Shown here in pieces: positions 11,201-23,400 of a DNA stretch of 64,000 bases. The notes under the pieces are model-generated. The model searched no databases. It had not been told where the DNA came from and saw only the letters and a program-made list of their open reading frames with translations. Origin of the DNA: Daphnia pulex (taxonomy: Eukaryota; Arthropoda; Branchiopoda; Diplostraca; Daphniidae). Both the position numbers and the translations under genes were made by a program. The DNA is taken from NCBI RefSeq assembly GCF_021134715.1, contig NC_060018.1:12231501-12295500 (forward strand), in the 5' to 3' direction. The stretch's first letter is position 1; the number at the start of each line of letters is the position of its first letter.

Positions 11201-13099
11201 GTACGTTAAGAAAGAGACTATCATCAAACATTTCACTATTACTTTAAGAGGTGAACTGGGGATCATCTACTCAAGCACAGACCTATCGCGCCGCTCTGAA
11301 TAGTATTCAACAACTCGTTCACATCGAGGAACATGTCAAAAACTACAGGCCACAGATTTTGGTTCTAACGGGACTTCCCACCACTCGCCCTGCTCTGGTA
11401 GACTTTGCCTATCTCATCTGTAAAAATAATTCCCTGATGATCAGCGCCAATATCGTTCAAGTAAGAACATACCTGAGAATCTTAAAAATAACACTGAATT
11501 CTATTTGAATAATGAAAAGGAACGACTGACATTTGAAAAGCGGTCAAAACTGCAGCAAAAAGCTTATAAATACCTGCGATTCGCCAACATCAAGGGATTC
11601 TGTTCCGTTGCGGATAACTCGAATCTACACACGGGCGTTGCTTCAATGCTTGGCCTCACGGGATTGGGCAAAGTGAAGCCAAACATCCTGATGATGGGAT
11701 ACAAAAACGACTGGTTGACCTGCGATGGAAAATCACTGGATGATTATGTGCTGACAATACAGTAAGTTTATAATACATTAAAATATTAAAGTTCAAAGAG
11801 AAAACAATTTGAACATTTTAGTACTGGATTCGAAATGAATGTAGCCGTCGCAATCCTTCGACTACAGGAAGGATTAGATTGCACGGAAATCTTGGCTGAC
11901 ATTGACGATTTGATGAAGAGTAAATCTAGCGAAGACAATTCGACAATTACCAATCCCACGAGAAGTAACAGTGCACAATCATATCTTTTAAAATACCTTC
12001 AAGTGTTTATGAACATCCTTCTCGTTTCAAAACGTGACAGTAATGACCACGAGTAGCTTGGAAACGATAGCAGAATCAGAATCCACAGATCAGGTTGAAG
12101 GCAGCCAAAAGGTGGAGTTCGGAATTCCGCAAGATAAAAAGAGCAAGAAAATGAAAAAGCAGGCTATTTCTTTTAGGTGCATAAATTATAACCACGTTAT
12201 TAATAATGAAAGTTAAACTTACCATTTGCTACGTAGAGATCCCGATGGAAACGAATTGCCAAAAAGTTTGATGAATAGAGTCATCTTTTTCCAGAAAAAA
12301 CAGAAAAAGGACACCATAGATGTCTGGTGGTTGAGCGACGATGGAGGTAAAATCAAAAATAAATTTCGATTTCCTTTTATACACTGAATTTGATTGACTA
12401 ATAGGCTTAACACTATTGTTACCGGTTATCATCAACAGTCGATCAAACTGGTCAGAGACTAAATTGCGCATTTTCTGTACGGCGTCCGGTGTTCAGGAAC
12501 TGGAAGATGAAAAGAAGGGGTTAGTTTAATTCTTTCTATTTAAAAAATGCATTAGATCTATTTCGTACACCAAAAAAATAGGATGGCAGTTTTACTTTCC
12601 AAATTCCGGATTGATTACTCCGACCTCGTGGTGATCAGTTACGTTAACGCAGAGCCGAAAAACAAAACAAAGTTATGGTTTGATGGCCAGATTCGATCTT
12701 TCTTACATCAAGGAGAAAGTGGTAATGCTTTTTATTACTTTTGTACACTAATTGAGTTGTTTTCAGATCAACTTATTTATAGGACCTCGCATTAAGGAAG
12801 AAGACCTTGAACTATTCCAGTATAAAACCAATCGTTATCTGAGATTAAGGGAATTACTCTTGTCTCACTCTTCGGATTCAAACTTGGTCGTTATGTAATA
12901 ATCTTTCTTTAAATAATCGGAATTAAACAAACAAAATATTTAAACGTTTTTCGATTTTGCTATCAGGACTTTGCCGATACCCCCAAAAGGAGATTTTAAT
13001 GCACTTTACACGGCCTGGCTGGAAGCTCTCACAGCGAACATGCCTCCATTCATGCTCGTGCGTGGGAATCAAACGTCCGTTTTAACATTTTATTCTTAA
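8252..13099 (+). CDS. Sodium-(potassium)-chloride cotransporter, SLC12 family (NKCC/NCC type)
   Basis: Twenty-three phase-consistent exons give 1095 residues: 8252-8275, 8357-8530, 8643-8909, 9001-9169, 9247-9342, 9413-9431, 9496-9733, 9800-9914, 9982-10121, 10197-10302, 10371-10471, 10536-10773, 10856-10977, 11043-11178, 11249-11460, 11520-11761, 11822-11964, 12041-12176, 12237-12346, 12405-12519, 12582-12721, 12783-12894, 12967-13099. A cytosolic N-terminus precedes the permease core ([50 protein letters not shown]-like [13 protein letters not shown], an extracellular loop with NMT/NST glycosylation sequons). The C-terminal domain ends [14 protein letters not shown], as in the family. Family members import Na+, Cl- and usually K+ across the plasma membrane; in crustaceans they serve osmoregulation. 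The end of exon 17 (11964, GTAACA) is the least certain border. No RFxV kinase-docking motif was found at the N-terminus. NKCC versus NCC cannot be settled by eye. Confidence 0.93.
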
Positions 13100-13150
13100 A
13101 CAAAAGGCCACTTTTTTATTTGTTGACATAGTAGATCCTATTGTCTAACA

Positions 13151-13156
13151 AATAAA
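13151..13156 (+). terminator. Polyadenylation signal AATAAA of the SLC12 gene
   Basis: A canonical AATAAA lies 51 nt after the SLC12 stop codon (13097-13099) on the coding strand, giving a short 3' UTR. A T/GT-poor stretch follows, so the cleavage site is not assigned. Confidence 0.5.
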
Positions 13157-14082
13157 ATTACGTGGCTATTATTATAAGATACCCACTGAAAATATAGCTC
13201 TAACCATTCCCATAAACTTTCTATTGATTTCTCTTAAGTTTAGCACCCTTTGTGGTTCTAACAAACCCATTATGAATATATGTCTTTAAAAAATTACAAT
13301 ATTGTCAAAATCTATTCATGAGAAGGCTCGTGCAGCAGTTCGTGATATACCTTCTAAACTAGAACATCACATAACATCTGGAATTTTAAGGTTAATTATT
13401 TAAACAAACATTTTTAAATTTAATCTTGCTCAAAATGATATGTTGTGTAAGATCTAACTGATTTTAACGATTTGAAACTTGAAATTTCCCACGTGTGAAT
13501 ACAAACATGAACATAAACAGTAATAACGTGTAACACTAACATCTTGACTTACCAACAAAAAATGCTGTCTGGAAGGCGACAATCTCCACAATGCGTATCT
13601 TTCCTCAAGTATTTATTACCTACAAGTAACTCAAAATAAATAACGGCATAAAACAAATTCCATTGTGTCACCTGACGTACAGATACCACTTTGTGACGAT
13701 ACATTTGGTCATACACACCTCGCACAGCTGATCAATCTTCCTCCTCCTCCACTAAATGTGTAACTTTTTAGATTGCGTTGTTGCCGTTCTTACGAGCTAC
13801 GATTATATCAAGTGAATTTACATGTCATTAATTCATATTCAGTATTATTTTTCCTAATAACCAATATGCGCGCTCTCAAATTGGTGAGCGACGCCCAACT
13901 CTGCATAGGATTCAGCCAATACAAGCAAGAAGAATAAGAAAATGGCAGCGTGAGACCGTGAGGTAGTTGTTGGGTAATTATTCACATGAAAAAAAATGCC
14001 ATAGCCCTACATAAATTATGACTTACGTGCATTGAACTTATACTTATGACGATAATGAATGAAATTTGGTTATTTATCAAGT
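13157..14082. other. AT-rich intergenic stretch, no gene seen
   Basis: No exon with matching splice phases was found on either strand. The right end is downstream of the putative minus-strand gene at 14083-14642 and may include its 3' UTR. Confidence 0.4.
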
Positions 14083-14642
14083 CTAAATCAGGTCTAAATC
14101 AAGTGCGTTTTGAATCTTCCGAGCTGACTTACGGATGCCCTCCTCTATAAATGCCAGCTAGAAAGTACATCAAATACGAAGATTCTTATTTTAGGATAGA
14201 AATAAAAAAGGAAAAAAAAAAGTAATATACCAGTGTGTTCGTCTCGTCTTCGCCACTAAACGAATAAGCGCAATCCATCCCAGATCCTAGAAAACAGCCG
14301 GTAAAGCCGCTCACGAACAAATAAACCAACTCCCGGTTGCCGCCAAAACAAATTGGCTCCTGTCAGCCTTACAGTGACAGTTTCAGCCAAACCGACAGCA
14401 GCTCAGGTAAAATAAATTTCCGAGAAATTAATACCAGCAAAACTGGCCCTTACAGCATCTGGACAAGCCACAAAATCCTTCTTTGTCCGGAGCGGCGGCT
14501 TGTTCTGGGGATTAAAAAAGAAGACGGCAGCTCCTCCAATAGACTGAATATTTGAATAACCAACAGCCACCACAAGAGACCAACTTGACTGACGTGACAA
14601 GCGATTGGACTCCTCAGACCAGAAGACTTGGAACATCATTTC
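14083..14642 (-). CDS. Unrecognised small gene (three linked exons)
   Basis: Three minus-strand exons join in frame, all phase 0: 14642-14454 (63 codons), 14359-14231 (43 codons), 14157-14083 (24 codons plus TAG). Borders are conventional: TTTTTCCAG acceptor, GTAAGG donor, CTGACAG acceptor, GTATAT donor, TTTCTAG acceptor. The predicted piece has two hydrophobic stretches (SLVVAVGYSNIQSIGGAAVFFF; ELVYLFVSGFTGCFLGSG), two nearby cysteines between them and a charged tail (FIEEGIRKSARK). No start codon is assigned. Upstream open segments near 14703-14818 and 14890-14950 have good splice borders but do not join in phase, so the 5' part is either wrongly modelled, decayed or not coding. I do not recognise the family. 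It could be a small membrane protein, a gene remnant, or chance open frames. Confidence 0.3.
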
Positions 14643-16416
14643 CTGGAAAAAGGTTTTAGTTTTCTCTTGGTGCTTGAATTTAAGATTTTTGTCGCATTTT
14701 CCTTTACTCGCTGTCACCGGTGGATGACTCGATCGTTCCATTTTTGACCAAATGTGTGCTGCTACTGCATGTTCCCGTGTTATGCGACACTGTAAAAGTT
14801 CCAGTAATTTCGATTAAATCTGGAGTCAAATAAAAAAAAAATTAACACTAAACACAAATTGTATGTAAAATGATTTACCTCTCACGCGATACGTTTATCA
14901 AATAAATACTGCTACTTGGGCAAAACACGGTTGTTGTCAAACTAAAATCAGTCAAGGCAATGCTTTAGCACAAATACTTGAAATGATTTAAATGAGGAGA
15001 AGAAAACAAATCTAATAATAACCCGACAATAAAACCACAATCGAATTAAAAATGAAGGACACGGTTCCATCATCTGGAAAATCTCGTTTATTGAGAACCG
15101 TTGGGCAAGGACGATTGGAAGGTAAGTTTGACACGCACACTCACACACGCACACGCATTCGCACACTCACTCACAAGCATTGGTATCATCCGATTGTTAT
15201 TGCTCGCTGAACTGAGGCAATCAACCCGCTTTCAGGGGGGAGTGGGGGGGAGGAGGAGGGGGGCTAGAGCTGAGGAGCAATCGGAGGGCAATTTGGTGAC
15301 TGGACTTCGCAGTCGTTCGTGAAGGGAAGAAAAAAAAAACAATACAATTTGAACGATTCTGATGACTCCTTGTGTTCTCATTCTTCTGGGTGGATCTTAG
15401 TTTCAAATAGGGAAATAAGGATTCGTCAGTTTCTGTATTGAGAGGGAGCAGAAAAAGCGGAACCTGCGAACCAAAATTTTGTTCCATGTTTAACACGAAA
15501 ATTAGGGCACGTGCCCGTGTTCCAGAAGAGCGTAATTGTACATTGTAGACTATAACATGGGACACGACCGAGGAGGAAAAAATAAATCAGGGGGGTAAAC
15601 GAAACGAAAGACAAATTAAGGATACTCAAAAGCAGGCCGACAGCCTTAAGCACCATTTCGAAGAACGAAATATTAACTGTTTTAAACTACAATCAAACGT
15701 GGTGAATAGGAGAAAGGCTGGCGATTTGTTTAAGAATCGACTGGACCTAAATTACTTTTTTTTGTTTCGTTATTTTTGACGAGTGCTTGTCGTCTCTTCG
15801 AAAATGGGTATCCTTTCTTCAGACGCAAAATGAAGATGAAAATCGTTTGAGAGGGTTAAATAGAGTTTGAACGCTGATTTCCGTCAACTCTTTTTTCGTC
15901 AGAATTCAAAAGTCGCAATGTCCAAAAGGAGCGGAAGACTGTTTCACATCTGACACACGACCTTAAGCTTTAGCCTAACGGTAAAACGTTTGGTTGGTGG
16001 GACTACTAAATCGAGAAGAGTATTCATGAGAATTAGAAAAAAAAATAAAAAAATTGAACTGAACAACAATTATTAACCTCGATAGTGGCCAACCAACGAA
16101 AGGTCGCGAATGAAAGGTGAATCCGCCTCGAAAAAACTGATAACTGAAAGTTCGAACAGCTAGTGACAGGGTGTAGAGAAAGGGAGGAGAAGTGAGGGGG
16201 GAAAAATTAGATGATAGTATACAAGATCGTTGGGATCGAAAGAGTGAAAGCTGAAAAAGGTTTGGTCGTACTGACAGCGAAGTGGCCAAACGGATTTCAG
16301 GAAGGGGAAGAAGAGCACCAAAGAGATTTCCAACTTGAGTCTGAATTTGCTTTCAACGACTCGACCCACGATTCGGTTGCTGTGATACGTAATTTTAGTT
16401 GGTGATTCTGAACGGT
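14643..16416. other. Intergenic stretch downstream of TRF2
   Basis: No further gene is supported. It includes an imperfect CA/CACT repeat (about 15127-15175), a G/A-rich run at 15234-15262, and a perfect 12-bp palindrome GGGCACGTGCCC at 15505-15516 that contains a CACGTG E-box. The right part is probably the TRF2 3' UTR; no close AATAAA was found on that strand. Confidence 0.4.
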
Positions 16417-17511
16417 TTAATCGTGGCTCTGATCACTGTCAAAGTCTTCCGCCTCCTCTTCGTCGTCGATTGCGATACACTCTTCATCAGCTTCGAAGCC
16501 AAAATCTGAGGAACACTTGCGTTTAAACCCGCGTGACCGTTTGGTGGCTTGCATTGTTCGTATGTCTTCAGGAGATCGTTCTTTACGAAATTCGAACACT
16601 AGGGGGTATATGTGTTCGATGGCTGATTGGACGTTACCCACGCATGGCGCTGAAATGAAATGCATCAAACAATTAACAAAAATGAACCAGAAACTCACAA
16701 GCCAATCGTGTATACCTGTAACTGTAATGCTGCCTGTTGAGAAGATTTTTAGGGTGGCCTTAGGTTCCTTGAGACGATATGTAACTCCAGGATGCAATTC
16801 AGGTTCATAACTGAATCAAAGCCACACACACGTCAGCACAGATAAAACGAATTCATCAAACATTTACGAACCTGGCTATATCTCTGTGTTTGGCTGAAAA
16901 AGGCGTTATTTTTATCGCAAAAGGCATTGTACAAGTTCCCAGAACATTGACTACTCTGTAATTTACTAGGCGTAGTTTTGGGTAGCCTAGTTTGGAGACC
17001 GAACGAGTGATTCGTCTAGCGGCCTGTTTGGCTTCATCCTCACTTGTTGCCCCTGTACAGGTAACTTTTCCTGAGGACCAGATTGAAGCTGTAGTGTAGG
17101 GTTTCCGTAATCTCATGGTTACCATCTGCAACAGAAACGTAAATTGAAATCCAAAAACTGTGAAAACGATTAGAGACTGTGACTGAATCTTACCCCATTT
17201 TCTCTACGGTACTCAACATTGTAGCCATTCTGAGCTATCTGCTTCAAGTTGAGATGGGATTTAACACTGAAACTGCATACCACATTGTTGATTGTAATAT
17301 CAATGACTGGCTCTTCACTAGGTGTTTCTTTAACTTCCTCAATAACTTCACCATTGTTCAATCCATTCTTTTCACAATCACCAAAACCATTGCTGGCTTC
17401 GTTCAGAAACACTTCCGGTGAGTCTTTGTTGTTGGGTTCCAGTTTGAGAGGAACAAAGTTCGTGGCAGTGTTTCCATTGGTCAAGACAGATCCTTGAAGC
17501 GTCATGGCCAT
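16417..17511 (-). CDS. Trf2: TBP-like factor (TRF2/TLF/TBPL1)
   Basis: Four coding exons (17511-17194, 17125-16872, 16810-16716, 16649-16417) give 299 residues. A roughly 75-residue variable N-terminus is followed by the two-repeat TBP saddle: IDITINNVVCSFSVKSHLNL and YTTASIWSSGKVTCTGATSE in repeat 1, VVNVLGTCTMPFAIKI, YEPELHPGVTYRL and ATLKIFSTGSITVTAPC in repeat 2. The YEPELHPGVTYRLKEP segment is diagnostic for TLF rather than TBP. The protein ends in a Lys/Arg patch and an acidic DDEEEAEDFDSDQ tail. TRF2 acts in the nucleus at TATA-less promoters together with TFIIA. The start ATG at 17511 has another Met two codons on. A leader exon acceptor lies at 17531/17530, and a GTAAGA donor at 17946/17945 could pair with it (415-nt leader intron). 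Confidence 0.92.
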
Positions 17512-18480
17512 TCCTTCCCGAGAGCCACAACTGTGAAAAGACAGGGAAAAAACGTATTAAATTAGAATATTGAAACGATGTTAACGTAAACACAAGGGGT
17601 GTCTGGTTGGGCAATAGCCGTATCAGGCGGTATCCATTTGTAGCCCGAATCGTGTGTCTCTAACCACGAGATCAACTTAAAAATTCAACTACCGTCTGAA
17701 ATTACTCCAACTAGATGCCAAACAGATTGAGAAAACCGGTCAAAACACACATAATTTGATGAGCTTTTCAAGAATTCAGTGTGTGACGTCCTCCCTCTCT
17801 TCACTTGATACACACACAGACACACACTCATAGGGCGACATCACATGGCCGAAAATGTAATGGTGATTCATCCTTAAATTATCTCAACTTTGGCTTCGTT
17901 TTGGAATCGATAGAGAAACCTACTATTGATCAATGTTGTTCTTACCCGACTTAGATAAATTCTTCAATCAATTTTTTATACGAATGAAAATACACGTTGC
18001 AAATCCCAGCACATCGTCGGCGAGGGCTCTGTAAAAAACCGAAGAACAGAACAAACAGTTGCTCGCAGTGCTGCACTGGGGCGCTTTCAAGTGGCAATGA
18101 AACGCACTACAAAACCGGTGCATTCTCTTCCTTCCGATGCCTCTTCCAACAACTCTTTCGAAATGTGGTCACGTCGAATTCATTTTTAATTATTATAATT
18201 TTCATACACTTGAGAAACAGGAAATCGTATCGACAACTTTTTTTTAACTCTCTAAAATAAGTGAGGTAATTAAACTGAAGATGGAAAGGTTTTTCTAACG
18301 AATAAAAATTCAAACGCATGATTTTGAAGTGGGCGGTCATTTTTTAGTCCGGCCGAAATTTTTTTTTTAACACAATACCCGAGTTACAAAATTTCATTAA
18401 ACGGTTTCGCAATCAATAATGTACGAGTGCCGAAAAAGTTGACATGGTAAAAAAAAAAAAAGTCATTCATCTTCTTGTTT
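17512..18480. other. TRF2 leader/promoter and MRGBP 3' flank
   Basis: The stretch holds no extra coding exon. A TTTTCACAG acceptor just upstream of the TRF2 start indicates a 5' untranslated intron, probably ending upstream at the donor near 17945. A short run of CA/CT dinucleotides occurs at 17811-17829. MRGBP ends at 18481, so the right end should contain its 3' UTR; no clear AATAAA is visible on that strand. Confidence 0.4.
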
Positions 18481-19148
18481 TCAAATTCGTCGACGTTTTG
18501 GAGTGATTTGCGGTGTTCCAGGGCTTGGGGCAGTGCTGGCTCTTGTTCTTTTCACAGCTTTCTTTTCAATTGGCTGGGGTGTTTCAGGAACTTTTTCCTT
18601 CTTAACTTCTTCCTTTTCCTTCTTTATCACTTTCTTGGATTCAGCATCCTTGAATTTGCTATCCATCAATTCGCCATACTCCTCAGTGGAAAGGACAAAG
18701 TCCATTTCTTCGTTGGGGAAAGGAATCGTCTCGTGCTCATCCTAGAGAAAGAAACAAACACTTTAATACAAAACAATACAGTGAATATTAATGACAGTGA
18801 ACAAACCAGTTTCTTGAGATCGTACAAGCTCGCCAGGTGATCCCAAACACCTTTGGAAGTGACTTCTTTGTTCAGATTCATTGCCAGTTTTTCTACGATG
18901 CAGGCCATTTGAAAGTATTTACTAATTCCTGTAAAAAAGAAAATGTTTTAAATATTTAACACAAATTAAACCTGCTGTGAAACAAGTGTAGAAAATCGTC
19001 GTCATTTTCAAACGTTTATCTTATTACCTATGGGTCTGGTGCCACACAGAATTTGTAACAGCTGCAATTCGTTATCGACGGTACCCCATTCCACTTCTGC
19101 AGCCTCCAAAGTCTCTTCGTTTCCTTCAGTTTTTTCTTTAACGGCCAT
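18481..19148 (-). CDS. MrgBP: MRG/MORF4L-binding protein (Eaf7 family)
   Basis: Three exons (19148-19028, 18928-18807, 18741-18481) encode 167 residues. The Eaf7/CT20 fold covers about residues 15-105: VEWGTVDNELQLLQILCGTRPIG, SKYFQMACIVEKL, SKGVWDHLASLYDLKKLDE, PFPNEEMDFVLS. The C-terminus is a Lys/Glu-rich tail ending in a basic cluster (PKRRRI), as in animal MRGBP. Family members bind MRG15 and form part of the NuA4/TIP60 histone acetyltransferase complex in the nucleus. The ATG at 19148 gives MAVKEKTEG and directly precedes the domain. The exon 1 border is phase 1 and the exon 2 border phase 0. The gene lies head-to-tail with TRF2, with about 970 bp between the coding regions. Confidence 0.9.
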
Positions 19149-19283
19149 ATTTCAATCGATTTTAACTGAGTACGTTGATATTGAATGGAGATTTCTCCGA
19201 CGTTCGACTAGTGGTTGAGGAAAACGAAAATAACAACCGGCTCCCTTCTGACAAGTGAAAATACTACACACACACACTCCGCA

Positions 19284-19354
19284 ACGCCATCTGTGATTTG
19301 GTTTTGGTAGGATTAGGTGCGTCTGCTATGCTAGCAGACACGCCATCTGTGATT
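19284..19354. repeat. 15-bp direct repeat flanking a hairpin upstream of MRGBP
   Basis: ACGCCATCTGTGATT occurs exactly at 19284-19298 and 19340-19354. Immediately before the second copy is a 19-nt hairpin (19321-19339) with 8-bp arms GTCTGCTA/TAGCAGAC around TGC. The array is 136-206 bp upstream of the MRGBP start, so it overlaps the likely promoter. It could be a duplicated regulatory motif or an insertion footprint. Confidence 0.6.
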
Positions 19355-20410
19355 CAACTATTCAACTGCTAGTCAGTTTGTTTTTGTTTTTTTTCTTTTT
19401 CACAATTTAATTAAAAAAACTGTTGTTGTATAAATGTTTCATAATTGACCCGACAGAAATTAATTCAGTCAGCCAAAATGGAGAGAAAACAAAACAAAAC
19501 AAACATCCTGTTTTATTTAATCCAGCGACGTTAGTTAATCGTTATCTGAACAACACCAAGATTGTCGAATGATAAATCAGGCACGGTTCTTAGAATGTCC
19601 TGGGCGAAACATTCCGACGAAATACTTTTCCCATTTCCCGTGTCCATTTCCCAAGGTCACAACCAGTTGAATCATCACGATCACGAAGCGTAAGCAGAAA
19701 ATGGGAAGGAAAAGAAATAAAATAATACGGAGGAGAGTTTTTTGGCGTTGGTGTGTGTGTAAATGCAAACGAAATATCCGCCCTGTAAAATCAAAATAAA
19801 ATAAGCGGAAAAGAGTCCCGACACAAAACAGCCATTTCCTCCTCCCACACGGAATAAATGCTGGTGAACACAAAAAGAGCTATTGGTCAATTTTTTTCCT
19901 CTCCAAACAACTGTTATTACATGATATAACTGCCGTGCAGGCCGGCCGACTCCATTGAGGCGTAGAAAACCAGCCAGCGTTTATTTCAACGGTGAAAAGA
20001 AAGCAAAATAAAAAACCCATAGAAATCGCTTCCATCTCTCTTCATTGTCTAGTACTAAACTTTTGTGTATTGCCGTTTAGCCCCCAAACATTTCCCAGCT
20101 CAGCCAAAGAATTTACAAAACACACACACAGACAAATTGACTATCATTCAGTTTCAGCTTTTTCCTTCTACAAATTTTGGTTTTATTGTGCGAAACATTG
20201 GCCGGCAAACGGGAGAAATATCACACAACACGCCGGGCTGCCCTGGAGAAGAGAAAAAAGAATGAAAGGGAAGCGGATCATTAAACGACGCCGGATCATT
20301 TAAGGACTTTTCCGGAAAGAGAAGAAAAGATCTAGAGGGAAAGAGACGGGAATTTTTTGTGTTGTTTTTCAAAGTCTGCCGGGCAGGCTGGGCGCGCTAA
20401 CGTTGGTTGT
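19355..20410. other. Intergenic stretch between MRGBP promoter and TRIT1 3' end
   Basis: No gene is supported. The right portion should be TRIT1 3' UTR (minus strand). The remainder is AT-rich and without a recognisable structure. Confidence 0.4.
20182..20187 (-). terminator. Candidate polyadenylation signal of TRIT1
   Basis: AATAAA on the minus strand lies about 225 nt downstream of the TRIT1 stop codon (20411-20413). A second candidate follows near 19980. The choice is inferred from position only. Confidence 0.35.
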
Positions 20411-23400
20411 TTAAGAGGTCTGCTGATCTATTTGTAGTGATGGTAGTTGTGGCTGCTGCTGCTGTTCCTCCTGGGCAGCCTGAGCGGATGTCAAAGCCGC
20501 CTCCTGCGATCCGCCCGCGTTTGTTTCGTCTTCGTCAGCTCGGTCCGTCTTGGCGCTCCTTGGTTGGCGTCGTCTAGGTTTGGACTGCTGGTCGAGGCCG
20601 TCTCCGTTGGTCGCCGCCCGTTTGACCAGTTTGCGGTGTCGGTTACTGCCGAGGTGTTCTTGCCACTGGCGCTGGCCGACCGTCACCTTTTCGCAGAGCG
20701 GGCAGTGAAAGGACGTTTGCTCTTCCCGCGTCGTCGTCTCGGCGACGGCCAGCGGCTTGGGCCGGCACTCGCTCCCGTCTCCCGTTTGCTCCTCGTCGGA
20801 GCCAAAAGAGTCGACAATCCGGAAAGCCACGTCGCGGACCTTCTCGTTCCACTCGGTCACATCCGTGGCATCCAGTCCGTACACCGGAGGCACCTGAGAA
20901 TGAGAAAACAATTTGGTTAAATTATATCAGAAAATCGGCCGATTTGATTTCATTTGATTGATGGTATTCAAAAATCACCTGGCGATCGGGTTGCTCAAGG
21001 AAACGCTTGACGATCCATTTCGTCTGTTTACGGGCGTAGCGTCTGGTGCGGCTTTTCAGGGCCTCCACGCCCTGGTCGAGGAGACGCCGTCCCGTTTGAG
21101 TCGTCTGCTCGCTAGATGGCAGCACCAGGAATTCGTGAAACTCCTTCAGTCCGATCGACTGGAAAATGCCGATGGTGTAATCCGCTTCCCTATTTTTTTT
21201 ATTTTCAATTCACGACAGAGCAGCGGCGCAGGACGGGAAAAATATTTTCGTGAAAAAAAAAAAACAAAAAAAGAAAAAGAATTAATAAATAAAGGAAATT
21301 ACTCTTCTTTTTTTTCTTTCCTTCATCGTGATGACGTGGAATACGCCCAAACTATTCCATCCTCATACCCAAAATAAAAAACAAAAAAAAAAATTCCATC
21401 GCCTTTTTTTTTGTTCTCTCGTTTCCTTCCATGCAAGAAGTCAGTCAGCCGATTGATTTACGACGAAAATAATTATTTTTTACTGCCCTTCATTTTTTGG
21501 GATTGAACGTCGACATTTTTTGTTATCTAGCGAGAAAATCACGCGCAGAAAAAAAAAAAGAATTTTGAATGGAGATGCGAAAAGATAAGAGCGAAATTCC
21601 CGCGGGAAAATTATGTACAGTGATAAAAAAAAAGAAAATGGGCGGGACGAATGAGAGTAGAATGAAGAAAATGAGAACACAAGCCAAGAAGAAGAAGAAG
21701 AAAGAAATTAATAAATTGATTCGAGTTGACGTGAGCGAGAGCGCGCGTGTGTATGTGTTACACACACTCTACGGTGGTAGTAGTAGTCGTAGTAGTCGTA
21801 GTAATAGTAGTTTTTTTTTACTACGTGGCGGGAGTAGGGAGAGAGAGCCACGTGATTGGTGGCGATTCGCAAAGTCCAATAGAAAGACGAAGGCCAGACG
21901 GAATCGAAATGGGTGGGAGACCGTAGGGTATACGGCGTCTGTTAAATCGTTCGAGAGATGCGGTTATTTGATTTTCTTTTTCTACGGAGGGCCGAAAGAG
22001 AAAACGGATTCGATAAGAAAATAATCACACGGTGAAAAAAAGGGGCAAATTTCTTTTTTTTTGCGCCGGGATTATCAAAAAACTTTTTTTTATTTTTTAT
22101 TTTTTCAAGTAGGTCGTCTACGGTAATAAAAAAACAAACGGGAAATGGGCCAGTAGACTTGTGCACAGACATACCGTCACACAAGTCGACGTCGGGAGAA
22201 AATACACCGTTTTTCTATTTCAATTCTCTTCGTTCTTCTTCTACGGGCCATTATTATTCGACCTCCTCCACCACTGAAATGGGATTACTCGTGAGGAATT
22301 TCCCTCTCGGCCGGGGACTGGCGAACGAACGACGTCGGGACCGAAAAATTCCCGACCGTCTGGCAGACGAAAAAAAAACCGTTTTGCTTGAGAGAAAAGC
22401 CACACACATACAGACATATCTAATTCTGGAACGGCGAGAGAGAAACGGGGGGATAAAGGGCGACGACGGCGACATCAGGAAAAGAAAAAAGTGCGCAATA
22501 ATTCACCCCCAAACGTTCCATATTTTCTGTTTTCTCTTTCCCGTCGAGCGGGAGCCAGGCCCAGATGGGCCATAAAAAATAACAAAAGATTAAAAGTCGA
22601 GTCACCTGTCCTAGCTATATTAATATTTGAGACGAGAGAGACGTACATACATACATACAAGAGCTTCATAAGTTTCTGTTAAGAGTATTGATTCAAAAGT
22701 CCCGGGCTGTAAGACACAGACACGCCAGACATGGACATGAACAAAAAAGAAGAAGAAGAAGAAGCGGAAACTCTGGTCGGTTCCGTGTGTAATCGATCCA
22801 GCTCGACTACTACTACTACTACTACGCATTTCGGGGTCCTTGTAGGGGGGGCTAGGAGGGTGGGATGGGGGGGATCTATAACCCCCCCCCCCCCCCCCTA
22901 TACAGACGAGTCACACGACTACACCAAGACGGCAGCCAGACACGAACGCGCAGAGTGAGGAACGCCGGAGAGCTCAAGGGTATCGATTGGGCGTGTGTGA
23001 GAGAAGTTGCGTCGCATTTTCGCGTGCAGAAAAAGTGTCCCCGAAATGATTCCTGGACAACTTCCAATGGCAGGAATTCACGCACAGCCACACACACACA
23101 TTGGTGTGGCTTCGCGTGATGCATCCCGCATCTTGATCCAATAAAACGTCCCAGAGCTCCTTTTTTTTTTGCTAAAATAAAAACCCCCCAAAAATAATCG
23201 CCCATTTTTTCCTATCGAGTGAAGTAACCAGGGGCGGGAGCTATGAATAACATCGAAATGAAAAGAGAACGAAAGAAAGAAAAAAACAAAAACGACAACA
23301 AAACTGGGAAGTGGCAAAAGAAATCGATGACGTAACGGCGTCCCAAAAAGCTCTTCTTTATCGATAACAAGTTACGCCATAACCCTGGAAAATGAAAATA

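Noticed and set aside
14703..14950. Extra upstream exons for the unknown gene at 14083-14642
   Set aside because: Splice borders look good, but the phases (2 into 1, and 2 into 0) do not join, so they were not added to the model.
20447..20920. 157-codon plus-strand open frame
   Set aside because: It is antisense to the last TRIT1 exon, which has the zinc finger and correct splice borders.
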